Shown one piece after another: positions 37,280 through 48,490 of a DNA stretch of 64,000 nt; the stretch's first letter is position 1, and each line of letters begins with the position of its first letter. This DNA comes from Paragyromitra xinjiangensis (Eukaryota > Ascomycota > Pezizomycetes > Pezizales > Discinaceae): NCBI GenBank assembly GCA_038503065.1, contig JBCAMK010000022.1:806001-870000 (forward strand), given 5' to 3'. Made by a program: the position numbers and the translations under genes. A model generated the notes under the pieces. The model saw only the letters and a list, made by a program, of their open reading frames with translations. It ran no database searches and was not told where the DNA came from.

Positions 37280-38827
37280 TTACGCTGAAGAAGCAATGTT
37301 CACTCCGCCGCCCAGCACGTGTCCATCGGATGGAGCTCCAGCTTGGAGACCATCGACGTTGACTGTGACAGCACCGGCTTGGACGAGAGCCGTTCGGAGA
37401 TCTTCAATAAGATCATCAACGCTAGAGTAATGATTATGTTAGTTTAGACATGGTAGGATACGAAGAGAGGATACTTACTCCTCAATCCCTACGCACAACC
37501 TGATAATATCTTCAGGCATCTGTCTCTCCGCTCGTGTCTTCGCATCGATACTGGCATGGCTCATACGGCTATTTTTATGGTCAGCACTCATAGCACTTTG
37601 GCTAGCTAGGTAGTTGGGGGTTGCCTTACCAAGGCATAGAAATCAAACTATTGACACACCCAAAGCTCACACTAATAGCCCACAGCCTCGTACTTTCCAC
37701 AATTCTCTCAGACACAACTATATCTCCTGTCTCGAAACTCAATACCGCTCCTGCCCCCCTTGCCATACTCCAATGCAAGTCGTACTGCGGGTGAGATTTC
37801 AACCCCGGATATCTAACCCTAAATCCCATCCCTTCCAAGAATGTTGCGATTGCCATCGCATTACTCTGTTGCTTCTCCATGCGTACCCCGAGTGTTTTAA
37901 CACCACGGAGAAGAAGCCAAGAGTCGAATGGAGACAGGCCACACCCGGAGGCATTGATAGTGAAGTAAAGACGCTCGCCTAGAGAGGGGTCATTGACAGC
38001 GATCACACCAGCCATGAGGTCGTGGTGGCCCGAGAGATATTTAGTGCCAGATTCGTAGACGATATCGGCACCGAAGTCGAGGGGGTTGAGGAGCCAAGGA
38101 CTCATCATCGTATTATCGACAATCACAATTGCCTTACTGTTCGCAGAGTGTGCAGCTGACGCGATACTGGATATGTCAACAATCTTAATTAACGGATTGG
38201 TGGGTGTCTCTATGAGGACCATAGCAGTCTTGTCGTTCAATACTGGAGCAATGTTGGAGACGTCGGTGGTGTCGATATGATGCACGATAATCCCACCGTG
38301 AGTGGAAAGATATTTAAGTAGACGATTAGTCCCGCCGTAGAGGTCGTCACCGGTGATAACTTCATCTCCAGGTTTCAGGAGACGGGTAATTACATCGAGG
38401 GCACCCATACCCGAGGAGACAACGAGAGCACGGTTTGCAGACATAATTTTGGCAAGATGGCGTTCGAGATGCGAACGGGTTGGGTTGCCGGAACGTGTGT
38501 AGTCGAATTCACCGCCACCTGATCCTGAAGATTGTTTGAATGTTGCTGTCTACTAAGGGCTCAGTCATTGTATTCTTTATTGCCTTCACTTCCCTTTCAT
38601 GATGGGATCTTGGAAGGTAGCTATCAGACGATGACACATACCTGGTAAATGGGCATCGAAGAGGCATTGTACTGATCCGAGTGCTCGGTGTAAACCAACT
38701 CCGTCGCAAGAGCATATTTGCGGCCATTTGTAGGAGTCGAGGGAGCCGGTGAAGGTGGGAAATCGTTCCCGGAGATATCAAGCTTCGAGAATGCTGCACC
38801 GAGCGCAGACTTATCTGTTGGTGACAT
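37280..38827 (-). CDS. STR3: Cystathionine beta-lyase (Str3/MetG/Met-2 type)
   Basis: PLP-dependent trans-sulfuration enzyme that cleaves cystathionine to homocysteine, pyruvate and ammonia in methionine synthesis. Exons are 38827-38642, 38549-37630, 37568-37479 and 37421-37280, giving 445 residues; introns are 92, 61 and 57 nt. Conserved Cys/Met-metabolism segments include YTRSGNPTRSHLERHLAK, SSGMGALDVITRLLKPGDEV, DDLYGGTNRLLKYLS and IETPTNPLIKIVDI. IVDNTMMSPWLLNPLDFGAD carries the Asp that binds the cofactor ring (about 207), and ESGTKYLSGHHDLMAGVI carries the Schiff-base Lys (about 232). FTINASGCGLSPFDSWLL and RMSHASIDAKTRAERQMPED also match fungal beta-lyases. I prefer beta-lyase to gamma-lyase from the overall resemblance to fungal MetG/Met-2 and the SGHHD context. 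The C-terminal extension is Gly/Ala-rich and shows no peroxisomal tripeptide (it ends ASSA). Confidence 0.93.
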
Positions 38828-40662
38828 TGTTTGAGAGGTGGTATGTAGTTGATGGGTATCACGAGTTGGTTGCAAGCCGGGAAAGCTTTGTTTCAGAAAT
38901 AGAAAAGAGAAATGAGAGAGAGAAAGGGACGAAGTCGGTAATAGCCAAAAGCAAATAATAAAGCAATTAGTCACCGCCAGGGCCAATGATAACTGTGGTC
39001 AAATTGCGATGAATTTGGGTCGAGTAAATGTGTCACTGGAATGAACTTCATAGACGGGCCAGGGCTCCTCCTGCTTCTTTTTGATGTGGTGTCGTTTTTT
39101 TTGCGGGGAAATGCTGCGGAAGCACGCAATTGCCCCTCCCCTGTCAATCTTATCTAATCGCCGAGCCTCGTGCCTGCAGATATTAATTAGAATTTATCAA
39201 CCCTAACAGAGAGATCTTGAACAAGAGTACCACGGTGGAGGTCTGTTTATCGAAATCAAATTCACTGATGGGTAGAAGTGGGGTTTTTGAGGTGTGGTTG
39301 TGCACTTTTCACCATATTCAATCAGCAGGAATAATGTCCCTGTGCCAGGATCCGAGTCAAATCCTGCGCGATACGAATAGGGGTGAAAAGGAGGAGGATA
39401 GAATAATACCTATCCCGTTGATTGATGGGGTAGTAATTATGTGATGCCTGTAAATTATAAGGCAACCTTTAGTAGCCGGTGGGAGCCAAACTTAGAGGGT
39501 AGAGGAAGACCAACCGAGGTTAGTTTTTGCTGCCCCGTATAACGAAAACCATCTCTCATTTGGGTAAAATAAAGAGCAATCGAGAAGGAGGGGAGGGGGC
39601 GAAGAAGGAAGAGCAAAATCCAACGATTACTAAACCTTAGATGGATAACTGGCATTCCTACGATCAAACCTCCCATAGCAGCGCGCGACACAAAGGTTTA
39701 GTGTGGTCTACGAGGCGGCCCAGAGAGTGAGAAAAGCACCCCTCAGGATATATTGTGTTTATGGGGGTGCTCCTCGAGACATGATAGTATCCCTAGGTAT
39801 GATACGAAATATCCCAGTTTATTGACCTGCCGAGATGAAATGCAGACGGATGCCTTTGTGCTAGAAAAGAATCTCATGAGTATTACCTATCAAAAATCCC
39901 CGCACTTCTTCCCCTCTCTTCATCCCGCGCTACTGAATGATTTTTAATGATTGGCACTACGCTATTATACATGTGTACCCCCACAAATTGGCCTAGCTCC
40001 ATACATGTAGTTCCATTCCCGCTCTTGTCAGGCTCACAATATTCTTTTTCATATCTTTATCCAGGCTACCCATGCAGTTAGATAGTAACGTAGAACGACG
40101 AAGGTTCATAATTGGCCATTTCGAACAATCTGTGTCCTAAAGATTCCATCATGGTTTAAACCAGGGGATGTTCTGTGCTTATGAATCCTCTACTCGAGCT
40201 AGGGCCTCGAGTGAGCTTCCTTATAGACCCACTACACCAAGGCAATGAGCAAACACGCACAAAGTAAACGAGTGAGATCTGAATCGATCGAAAAGGGGCC
40301 AAATATCAGTTGGAGTCATCAAATTCATGTCACAAGATATCACTCGAGAATCTTGAAGAACAAACACGGCGCTCTTTCCCAAGCATGAGAACATGAGGTG
40401 ATACGTTGAAACTGTGATTTATCATGATGCTTAAGAAATGGTATATTAACTTCTCTAGTCTCTATAGACATTATAGTAATCTTCCACCGCCCGCTTGCAG
40501 AAAGAAAAAAAATGCACCCTATTGAATCAAGATAATACTGAACCCTAGAACCCAAACCAAGATTCGTTCTAACCGTTCGGTTATTAGGACGATCCTATTC
40601 TACTTAGGAGAATAAACAAAAGTGAAACCAACCTCCCAACTTCCTCGCCACGATCTACTTCC
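38828..40662. other. Intergenic region, 1.8 kb
   Basis: The promoter of the cystathionine beta-lyase gene lies at the left; the 3' end of the AN1 protein gene lies at the right. A TACATGTA octamer is at 40002-40009. No supported gene. Confidence 0.5.
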
Positions 40663-41687
40663 TTACTCTTCAACCAACAAATCCGTCATTTGCACCCCTC
40701 TTAAAAGTACTAACGTATTCCCACTTACCACTGCCTCCCCAAGCTTCTCCCCAAACCCAAGCACTCGTCCTCCTTCCACATGGAACACTCTCAACTTCTT
40801 CTCATCGCTCTCCTCCCGGTTATTAACATTCTGAACCTGCAGCGCCTGCGCCGCTTTATCCAACACCCTTCCCACCGTCCACTCCTTCCCGTAATAGAAC
40901 TCCCCTCGCGGTAGCTTACTCGTCGTCGACTTCGCCTCCGCCTCAACATGTACGTAGATCCTTGAAGCCAGAGCTATTTTCTCATCCCCCTTCGCAGCAC
41001 GCTTCAGCTTCGCAAGTTCAGCTACCGGATTTGGCCGACCTCGTGCAGGGAGCGAAGACAAAGTCTCAGTCTTAGAAGAAGTCCATGCTTTAAACCGATT
41101 CAACGCAGCCTTCGCCTTCTCATTCGCAGATGCCGTACTCGAGCTCCCTGTAGAAGGGGGCTTGATAGTGTCGCAGTTGTGGGAGTCTTGAAGACGATGA
41201 GCGAGGCAGTAGGAACGGCGGCAGACTTTACAGTTTACGCCGGGATCGCGGACGGTGTTGATTGTGGTTTTGCATTTAGGGTGGGCGCAGGGGCCTTCGA
41301 GGAGGCTACGGGGCTCGGGCTTGTAGGGTGTAGGAGAGGATGTTTTTTTAGAGGCTGCGCGTAGGGCAGCCCAGCGGCCTTCGTGCGCACATTTGTGGGA
41401 TGTTTCGGTGCGGTGGTCGAGGCAGTAGGTTCTGTAAAAAAACTGCTTGTCAGATTCTTTAACGGCGAAGGGGAGAAATGAAGGGGCTGAACGAAACTCT
41501 AGGAGGGAGGGGAGGTAAGGGGAGGATGGAAGACGTACCCGCCACAAGACTCACATTTAAACGGCAAGAAATCGAGTCTATGACATGTCTGTAGATCGCA
41601 ATGGCTCCCGATCGATTGTACGGCGTCTAGATCTATTTCGGTTCTCATCTTGGTGTTGCTACTGCTGCTGTCGGAGTCGTTTGCCAT
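40663..41687 (-). CDS. CUZ1: Two AN1 zinc-finger protein, Cuz1/ZFAND1 type
   Basis: Exons are 41687-41539 and 41431-40663, with a 107-nt intron that splits the first finger, giving 305 residues. The first AN1 finger (about 30-68) runs from CDLQTC through CESCGG to YCLDHRTETSHKC. The second (about 94-135) has CAHPKC, CKVCRRSYCLAHRLQDSHNC. A charged linker with FKAWTSSKTETLSSLPARGR and VAELAKLKRAAKGDEKI follows. The C-terminal ~100 residues form a ubiquitin-like region (IYVHVEAEAKSTTSKLPRGE, FYYGKEWTVGRVLDKAAQ, LVLLRGVQMTDLLVEE). This layout matches yeast Cuz1 and human ZFAND1, which link the proteasome and Cdc48/p97 under arsenite stress. The role in this organism is inferred from that family. 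The start at 41687 gives a short Ser-rich lead-in, as expected. Confidence 0.88.
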
Positions 41688-43641
41688 TTTGCTGGTCTCG
41701 TGAGGCGTGGTGGGTTATATACCCGTAGGTAGTGAAATTAAGATGGTATCGCCGAGAGCTTAGCAGCTAAGAGCTTTCGGGAGCACGCGGGGTGACGGTG
41801 AGCTAGGCACAGTTATGTCAGCTGGAGTCTCAGCCTCGGGCGTTTTCTAGAACATACCAGGCCTGGGGACGCGTGTACCGGCCGAGATGGATTTGATGAA
41901 GGTTTGGTAGGTTCTGGGTGGGTTATGTGGAATTACGGTGAAGAAAAGAGATTAGTTAGTGATTTCATGGAGAACGGGATGGCCATCGAGAGACCAGAGC
42001 CTTCGCAGGCATTCAGGGTCCGGTGGCATGGATCTTATCTGATTGGAGATCCTCTGTTGAGCCTCATATGCTGGGCTAGGGCTGGTCCGTTCTGCACCAT
42101 TCTCTTTACTCACATGTAGGAGTAATCGCTGCCGGTACATGCATATGTATGACGACTGCGAACAGCTTTTTGTCTTCTCGTAACCTTTTACAAAGGCATT
42201 TTCCGAGAGAACTTCACATTTGATACTGTTGAACAGAAAATCAACGAAAATAACAGATACCGTCCAGGCTGTATTAACTTGTACTTGGACGGGGAAGAAA
42301 ATCCACGGTGGTGTTCACCTAAGGCGGCTTCATCATACATCTAACAGTAAAATATCTGCTGGCGGGGCGTAGAATATGGAACCCTCAAAGTTCAGACGTA
42401 TTGGCATTCCAATATATAACGGCTTCAATCAGTTACACCTAATACATGTACATGTAGGTACGACCATGACCTTCTTCCATCACCCACCTGACCACCAAAC
42501 GGGAAGTCAGCACAGTAACTGCATGTGACCAGAAGGCATGGCAGGTGGTGTTTGTTTCTTCTAGTTTTGCCATGTTGGCTAAGGAAAGAGCTTTTTATCA
42601 ACTGCAACACCAGATCAGGAGATATCGGGAGGTGGATACATATTCAGAGATATTCGAATCAACGAAGGCTCTAAAAAAAGGAACAAAATCTCTAGGACCA
42701 GAGATGCCCACTGCATTCTATCATAGACATGGTTGACTTAAACTTCTAAATAAATATAAATAAAAGAAGCTCAATGTGATATCGGGAACCCACTCTAAAA
42801 TAATCTTCACTCAGGCTCTTCAGGCTCTGGTCTGAGAAACGAAGCTCCAGTGAACAGTATACGGTTGGCGGCATTCGAGAGCATGGAGCCCTACCTATAG
42901 ATAAAATTGCGATGAGTCCACTATTCCACGTAGCCAATGATAACGAAATGAGGGACCCACAGGACGATTGCCATGGAATATCGAACAGAGACGGCCGGCT
43001 TGTACCGCACCAAATAAAAACAACCCACGATTTCGTAACTTACAACCCAAAGTGCTAAAACCAATAAAAATAGAGCGACAGAATTAATTATAGGTTACTG
43101 AACTGCTTAGAAGCATCTTCCATGATTCTTGGCATGTCACATGCGAGGTAGATCACAATACAGAGCTCTCACAATTGCCTTAAAAGGAAATGCTACAACA
43201 CTTACCTAAAGTCTCCTCTGGTACGGTAGCTTCAATCTGGGGGCCAAAAATCTAGCAAGTGTATACATTCACCCAACGGCACAAACGTAGCCCCACGTCT
43301 GGCTATGCTCTTTGAAGGTCGTGATGCCCTAGGACTAAAGGTACAAATTAATCCGGCCACCCTAAGCAACACCGAACGAACTAACATGCTTGAATGGTGT
43401 CACAGTCAACAGAAAACCACCTCACTGCTTAACAAGGCTGTGACGGGTGCTCAACCTAGCGATTCCCTTAATTGTCTTTTAACATCCAGTTCTCTATTCG
43501 ATCCACTAAACCTAAAATCGAGTGCTTTATAATAATAGATAGTTACACCTCTTGTACTCGTACAGAGAAGGAAAATGCACATGAAGGGATGAATGAAAGG
43601 AAATTAAAGAAACAAGAATCTAATCCTCAGGAATGCCTCAT
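41688..43641. other. Intergenic region, 2 kb
   Basis: The AN1 gene promoter is at the left and the 3' end of the duplicated-domain gene is at the right. An overlapping pair of TACATGTA octamers (TACATGTACATGTA) lies at 42443-42456. No supported gene; open frames such as 42545-42736 have no recognisable features. Confidence 0.5.
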
Positions 43642-44323
43642 CTACCCTAATAACCTTTGCTCGACGACTACAGTGACCTCCTTCTCGCAGCCACCAGTTT
43701 CTGCAGACTTGATAATAACAGCTCCTTCAAAAAGCCCATCCAAATCGTATTCCTCTCTGAAAACACCTTTGAATCTTCTCCGGTCTCTCCAACTGGTGAT
43801 ACCCGCCGCCTTCCGTAACTCCCTCTCAGCAGCCTCATTTGCGTTATCTTCATGCTGGTAGACACCGGCCGTTCTTGTTATTTTCTCCTTCATCGTGCCA
43901 GTAGCCGTCTTAAACGAAGCTGTTTCCGTTCGGTTGACGAGATATACGTTTCGTTGGATGGTGCTCAGGCCTGACGATGGGTTTCGACGCACCACTTTAA
44001 TGATGAAATCGACTTCTCCGGTTCTAAGTGGAACGAAAAACGTCAGATCAGGCGACAATGTTCTCAGAACTACAAGGAAATGTAACATACCCGGCATTCA
44101 CAAGAATAGCACCATCACTATTGAAAACCTCTGAATAGTCTTCCAGCTCGCTCATTTTATACTCTCGAGACAGATCCTTCTTCGCGGCTTCATTCGCTTC
44201 CTCGAGCGTTTTGTAAGTTCCTCGAACTTCGGAATCGCCATAGTCGTACAAAATATCCGTGGTTTCTCGGATAACATGGTACACAAATGATGGTGAAGCG
44301 TTACGTTCAGTAGAGACTGTCAT
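43642..44323 (-). CDS. Uncharacterised protein with two related halves
   Basis: I do not recognise a named family. Exons are 44323-44091 and 44023-43642 with a 67-nt intron, giving 204 residues. The protein appears to contain one unit twice. The first half has FVYHVIRET, GTYKTLEEANEAAKKDL and YSEVFNSDGAILV, then EVDFIIKVVRR. The second has NVYLVNRTE, GVYQHEDNANEAAERELRKA, FKGVFREEYDLDGLFEGAVI, then EVTVVVEQR. Both show the same order: a short beta strand, a G-x-Y turn, a helix with ANEAA and basic-acidic residues, an acidic loop, a hydrophobic strand and an E-V-x-(F/V)-x-(I/V)-x-V strand. No signal peptide or membrane segment is visible, so a soluble protein is likely. The join is supported by phase and by restoring the strand pattern in unit one. 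Function is unknown. Confidence 0.78.
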
Positions 44324-45501
44324 CGTGTTCGTCGAATTTGCTTATCGTTCTTTGAGATGTTCGGTGTTTCCCTTCATTCCTTCCATCTCTCGTTCTCTGC
44401 CAGCCTTTTAATGATGACCGGGCGGGGAACTGCAGGGTAAATTGGAATAAAAGAACAAAATATGACATGCACATGCAAACCGATAGGTACATCTATTATG
44501 CAAGCAGAACTCACGAAACCTGGCTGGCTGAAGACGATTTTGCCAAGAGTCGGCACAGTCTGTCCCAAAACGCGATACGTCAGTCAACCCGCAGGCGGAT
44601 TCTAAACTGCTCACCCAACAGCAAAAGCAACAAATAGAAAAGCGGGGAAGGTTTAACTTGCATTATGGATCTGAGTGAGTTATCGTTTTCCGGGACCAGC
44701 AACAACTGGAACGATGCTGCTTGCATACGGGCACTTCTGGTACGGGATTCGCTGCGACACGAGAGATCACTCGCAAACGTTGGATCCTGATTGTATGACG
44801 GGAAGCAATCTCACCTCGAAAAAATATCTCGTCATAGATAAGGCAGGACTGTTTAAAAGACCTGACGATTTGCTCGTTTGACAGAAAGTCTTTCGAGAAA
44901 CAAGTGAAATTACGCGTGTACGCCCGTCGAGCTAGCGCAACGCCTCGAAATTATCACGAGTAATCTGAGCTCTTCTCTATCTCATTTCTTGAAGCTAAAA
45001 TAGAAAATGTGTTCCTAAACACTAGCTATAGCAGGGGCTCCTCCCATTGGATTACTCCATTTGTGATGTCTGCCTATAAGCTACCTGTTACAAGCAACGG
45101 TTTTGGACGATCATCAATTCGAGATATCAGCTCTCGCCCCATTAGCTAGCCTTTTTTTTTGGCATCCACAGTCATCTCATACTCAGCCCATCAATGGTTC
45201 TAAACATTCTCGCCTCAAAGTGTGTATTTCATTCCTTCTTCCTACTGTACTGCCACGACTCACAAGAAGCTATCCCGCGGCCTTCCTCGCACAGCAGCTT
45301 CTCCTTTGCATCCTATACCTACCAATAAGAAATTATCGCTTACCGCGGAAACGGTCAAGGGCGACGGCGTAGCAACAACCTCTTATGCCTCGCTAGGTGG
45401 GGTTGTTTTGGGTTCGCTGGCCATTAAGTGGGGTTGCTAGCAACCACAGCCTAAATCCAAGTTTTAGGTCTTGATTATCAAAAAACACGTTACTTTCATC
45501 A
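44324..45501. other. Intergenic region upstream of the duplicated-domain gene
   Basis: Contains the promoter of the minus-strand gene ending at 44323. A 14-mer CGCTAGGTGGGGTT lies at 45391-45404, and close by is the perfect palindrome GGTTGCTAGCAACC near 45433-45446. No supported coding exon. Confidence 0.45.
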
Positions 45502-45604
45502 GCGCCGTTGGTGCAGGGGTAGCATAGTTGCCTTCCATCATGATTCGGATAATCGCCCGAATCTGAGTTAGCAACTGGGAAGGGTTCGAGTCCCTTACGG
45601 CGCA
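45502..45604 (+). tRNA. tRNA-Gly (anticodon UCC) with a 32-nt intron
   Basis: The acceptor arms GCGCCGT (45502-45508) and ACGGCGC (45597-45603) pair fully, with discriminator A at 45604. The A box TGGTGCAGGGG and B box GGTTCGAGTCC (45583-45593) match the consensus. The anticodon stem GTTGC/GCAAC (45527-45531 with 45571-45575) encloses loop C-T-TCC-A plus A after removal of the intron at 45538-45569, which lies one base 3' of the anticodon, the standard nuclear position. The T stem is AAGGG/CCCTT. Anticodon TCC reads glycine codons. CCA is not encoded, as expected in a eukaryote. Confidence 0.93.
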
Positions 45605-45616
45605 TTCTTTTTTTCT
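45605..45616 (+). terminator. Pol III oligo-T terminator of tRNA-Gly
   Basis: A run of seven T residues directly follows the tRNA 3' end and would stop RNA polymerase III. Confidence 0.75.
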
Positions 45617-46697
45617 CACCACATCGCTATGCACAAGCCAGGGAGATGTTCGACTTTCCTCTTTTCCTATCTAGGACGTGAGCGACACACATGGAGATAA
45701 TTACATGTATGTACACGTACGTAATCATTCCCTATTAAACCTAGAGTGTCAGTAAGCTAACCCGGATGCGATGAATGGCGTTCTATAAAGTTATGAGTGA
45801 GCTTACACGCTCTTTAGTACGGCAATAATACATGTAGGTTCTTTTCATTGATGACTTTATTTCCTACGACATACACGTATAGACATATATTGCAGTTCTA
45901 TGACACTTTAAACATGCTATGAGGAATCTACAAGCCCAGAGGAACCCCACCAAACTCTCATGAAATCCCCGTGTGTAATCCTCAACCTAGAGCACTACAC
46001 GTAATCCCCCCCACCGCTAAAACTTCCAAACGAAAGAAAAAAACTCAAGTTAAACACAAAATATCACTCGCAAACCCGACCTCTCCACAAAGGAAGCCAA
46101 AACACACCTACAATCAGACACACTTCAATACCAGAAAACACAGCTCCTATCGACGATATCTCAGCGTATACAATTAAAGCAATCCATCCCCCGCTTCCTC
46201 CATTTCTACAAAACGTTGTCATCAATATCTACTCCTTCCCTCCTCCTGTCATTCCCCATTTCCGACCACCCAACCCTCCAACTATGTAAAGAAAAAAAAA
46301 TCAAAGGTATGCACCAAGACTCGTAAGAGTTTCACGACTAGATACAAAAAAAAAGTACACGAAGAAAGAAGGGAAAAAAACGAGAAAACAATAAAAAAAA
46401 AGCAAACCTCCCAAAACCTTATACTCCCTGATTTTCGCCCTCCCAAACAACGCAATCTTAAGCAACACCGCCATAGCCACTATTATAGCAATGGTTTAGT
46501 GCAGCACGCCACGCAAAATGAGGAATCAACGTTGTGTACAAAAAAGAAAAAGAAAAAGACCAGGAATTACCAACAGTAGGAAATGAACTAAAGGATATAA
46601 GAGAGTTCAAAACGGGGTGAAAGGTAGAGAAAGGTCCAGGTTTGTTTATCATCCCTTTCTAGCCCCTTCGAGCTATGGGTTTTATATATACCAGTTA
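45617..46697. other. Intergenic region between tRNA-Gly and ADA2
   Basis: TACATGTA octamers lie at 45702-45709 and 45829-45836. The A-rich plus strand from 46280 to 46620 is probably the ADA2 3' region. No supported gene. Confidence 0.5.
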
Positions 46698-48490
46698 TTA
46701 CGCCTTCCCGATCCAACCCGATGAAACAAAAAAGTCGTGTATCCGCGAAATCTTATTCACATCAATCTATTTCTCTGACATCAGCCTAGCACCACAAAAG
46801 CCCAGAGGATAATAAATAACTCACCCGACATATTTCCTTCGCCGCCTTCTTCTTTAATACGCCCCCATGTTTCATCGCTTCTTTCATCAATACCTCTTTC
46901 ATAACTAAGTACGGCTTCGGTAGGATCCTAAGGCTGCTACAGAGCTGCTGTTCTGCCGGGGTTAATAGATGTAGGTCTATCGCGTTCTCGTTCGTTAATG
47001 GTAGTCCGCCTCCGTTCACGCCGTTCGCCCACCCGTTTACGCCGTTGATAGGTTTTTTGTTCGCGCTGCTACCGAATAGGCCGTTGCTGTAGCCTGCTGG
47101 GGAGGGTGAGGAGGGTATGTTGTTAGCGGGTGTGGGGGAGGAGGCGGCGAGGTCAGCGGGGACGGAGGTTGGTGGATATTTTGGTGCGACGAGAGGGTTG
47201 ATGGGTGGGGTTTCAACTGGGGGAGTGGCTTTGGAAGAGTATCGATGGGATAGACGGTCGAGGGGTGCGAGCTTGTTGCGGAGGATTTCGGACTAGAGGT
47301 GAAGAGTTAGTATTTTGGGTACAGGATGCGAGTGATAGCTTGAGTATCCGTTGCTTAGGCAAAACTGAGATTGTCACTCACCCGTTGAGTTTTCTCGACT
47401 TCGTACTTCTGTCCCCCTTCCAGACTTTCGATTCCCATGCGTCGCCACTCTTGCAGCTGTGTAATCGCCTGCCGTAGCTGCTGCTCTTTCACCAGCCCCT
47501 CACAGAAATCGTCAAAATCACTCTTATTCATCATCCTCGCGAACGGTTTCGCCCGATTCAGCAGCTCCCGCTCATCTTTCAACTTCCTCTTCTCAGCAGC
47601 CGTATTTTTCCGATACTCCAACAGGTTATGTTCATACATGACCCTTTTCCTTTGTCCACGCTGGGTCAATTTATTATTATAAATATCCATAACCGTGAGT
47701 TTCAGGTCAACCTCCGGCTCCACCGCCTTCGTAATCGGATTAATCCCCTCCCCAGGCTCAAAGAAAAGATCCTTCACAGCCATCTCCGCTTCATTATCCC
47801 ACTCCGTCTCAAACTCCATCCGCCCCGGCATATACCCCTGGATCTCATGACAAGCCGGTGCACTCGTAGTAGGCTTCTTTTTCGGCGCAGTAGGAGTACT
47901 CTCTGCAGCCTCCTTCTTCCTCGCGTCAATGCGCCTTTTCTTCCGTGCCTGGAATTCCTCACGGGATATATCTGTAAACGTTCGGTCCGAAGGGTCGCTA
48001 TATTCCGGTAACGGAAAACGGGATGATTTGATGTACGTTTCAAGGTAGTGCTGCTCGACTTCGCCTTTATCTCGACCACCACCTATATGGTCTGCAACAT
48101 CTGCCCAGCTTCCTAGACCGTAGGTCTCTGCACCTTCCAGCAACAGCAACTCTTCGTCTGCCCCCCAACCATCCGCGAATATAGGGTACGAGTGCTGCTC
48201 GATGACCTGGTAAGCGTGGGTCGCGCAGATATGAGAACCAGTCTGTGCGCCGGAGGTGAAGCAAGGAACGCAAAGGTCATAGTCTGTACAAGCAGAGTGA
48301 GCGCAGCGTATTCGAACCTATTATAGACCAGTTAGCGCGTGGATTCTCCTTCAATGTATAAAGTTGGGAAAGTCAGAGGGGGGAAGGGAAGTACCGTGAA
48401 TGTGATGTCGCTGTTACAAGCGTCACAGTGGTAGCGCACGCCAGGCTCTACTCGGCCAGGGTTAGCAGCCTTCTTCTTGATGACGCCCAT
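46698..48490 (-). CDS. ADA2: SAGA complex transcriptional adaptor Ada2
   Basis: Ada2 is the adaptor that activates the Gcn5 acetyltransferase in SAGA/ADA complexes. Exons are 48490-48395, 48317-47382, 47292-46825 and 46766-46698, giving 522 residues; introns are 77, 89 and 58 nt, all in phase 0. The ZZ zinc finger (about 18-70) has [33 protein letters not shown] and [14 protein letters not shown]. The SANT/Myb domain follows ([38 protein letters not shown]). The middle region has the family block [26 protein letters not shown] and [21 protein letters not shown] Pro/Ser-rich linker leads to the C-terminal SWIRM domain ([58 protein letters not shown]). All three canonical domains are complete. 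The start is fixed by the short Lys-rich leader MGVIKKKA typical of fungal Ada2. Confidence 0.95.
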
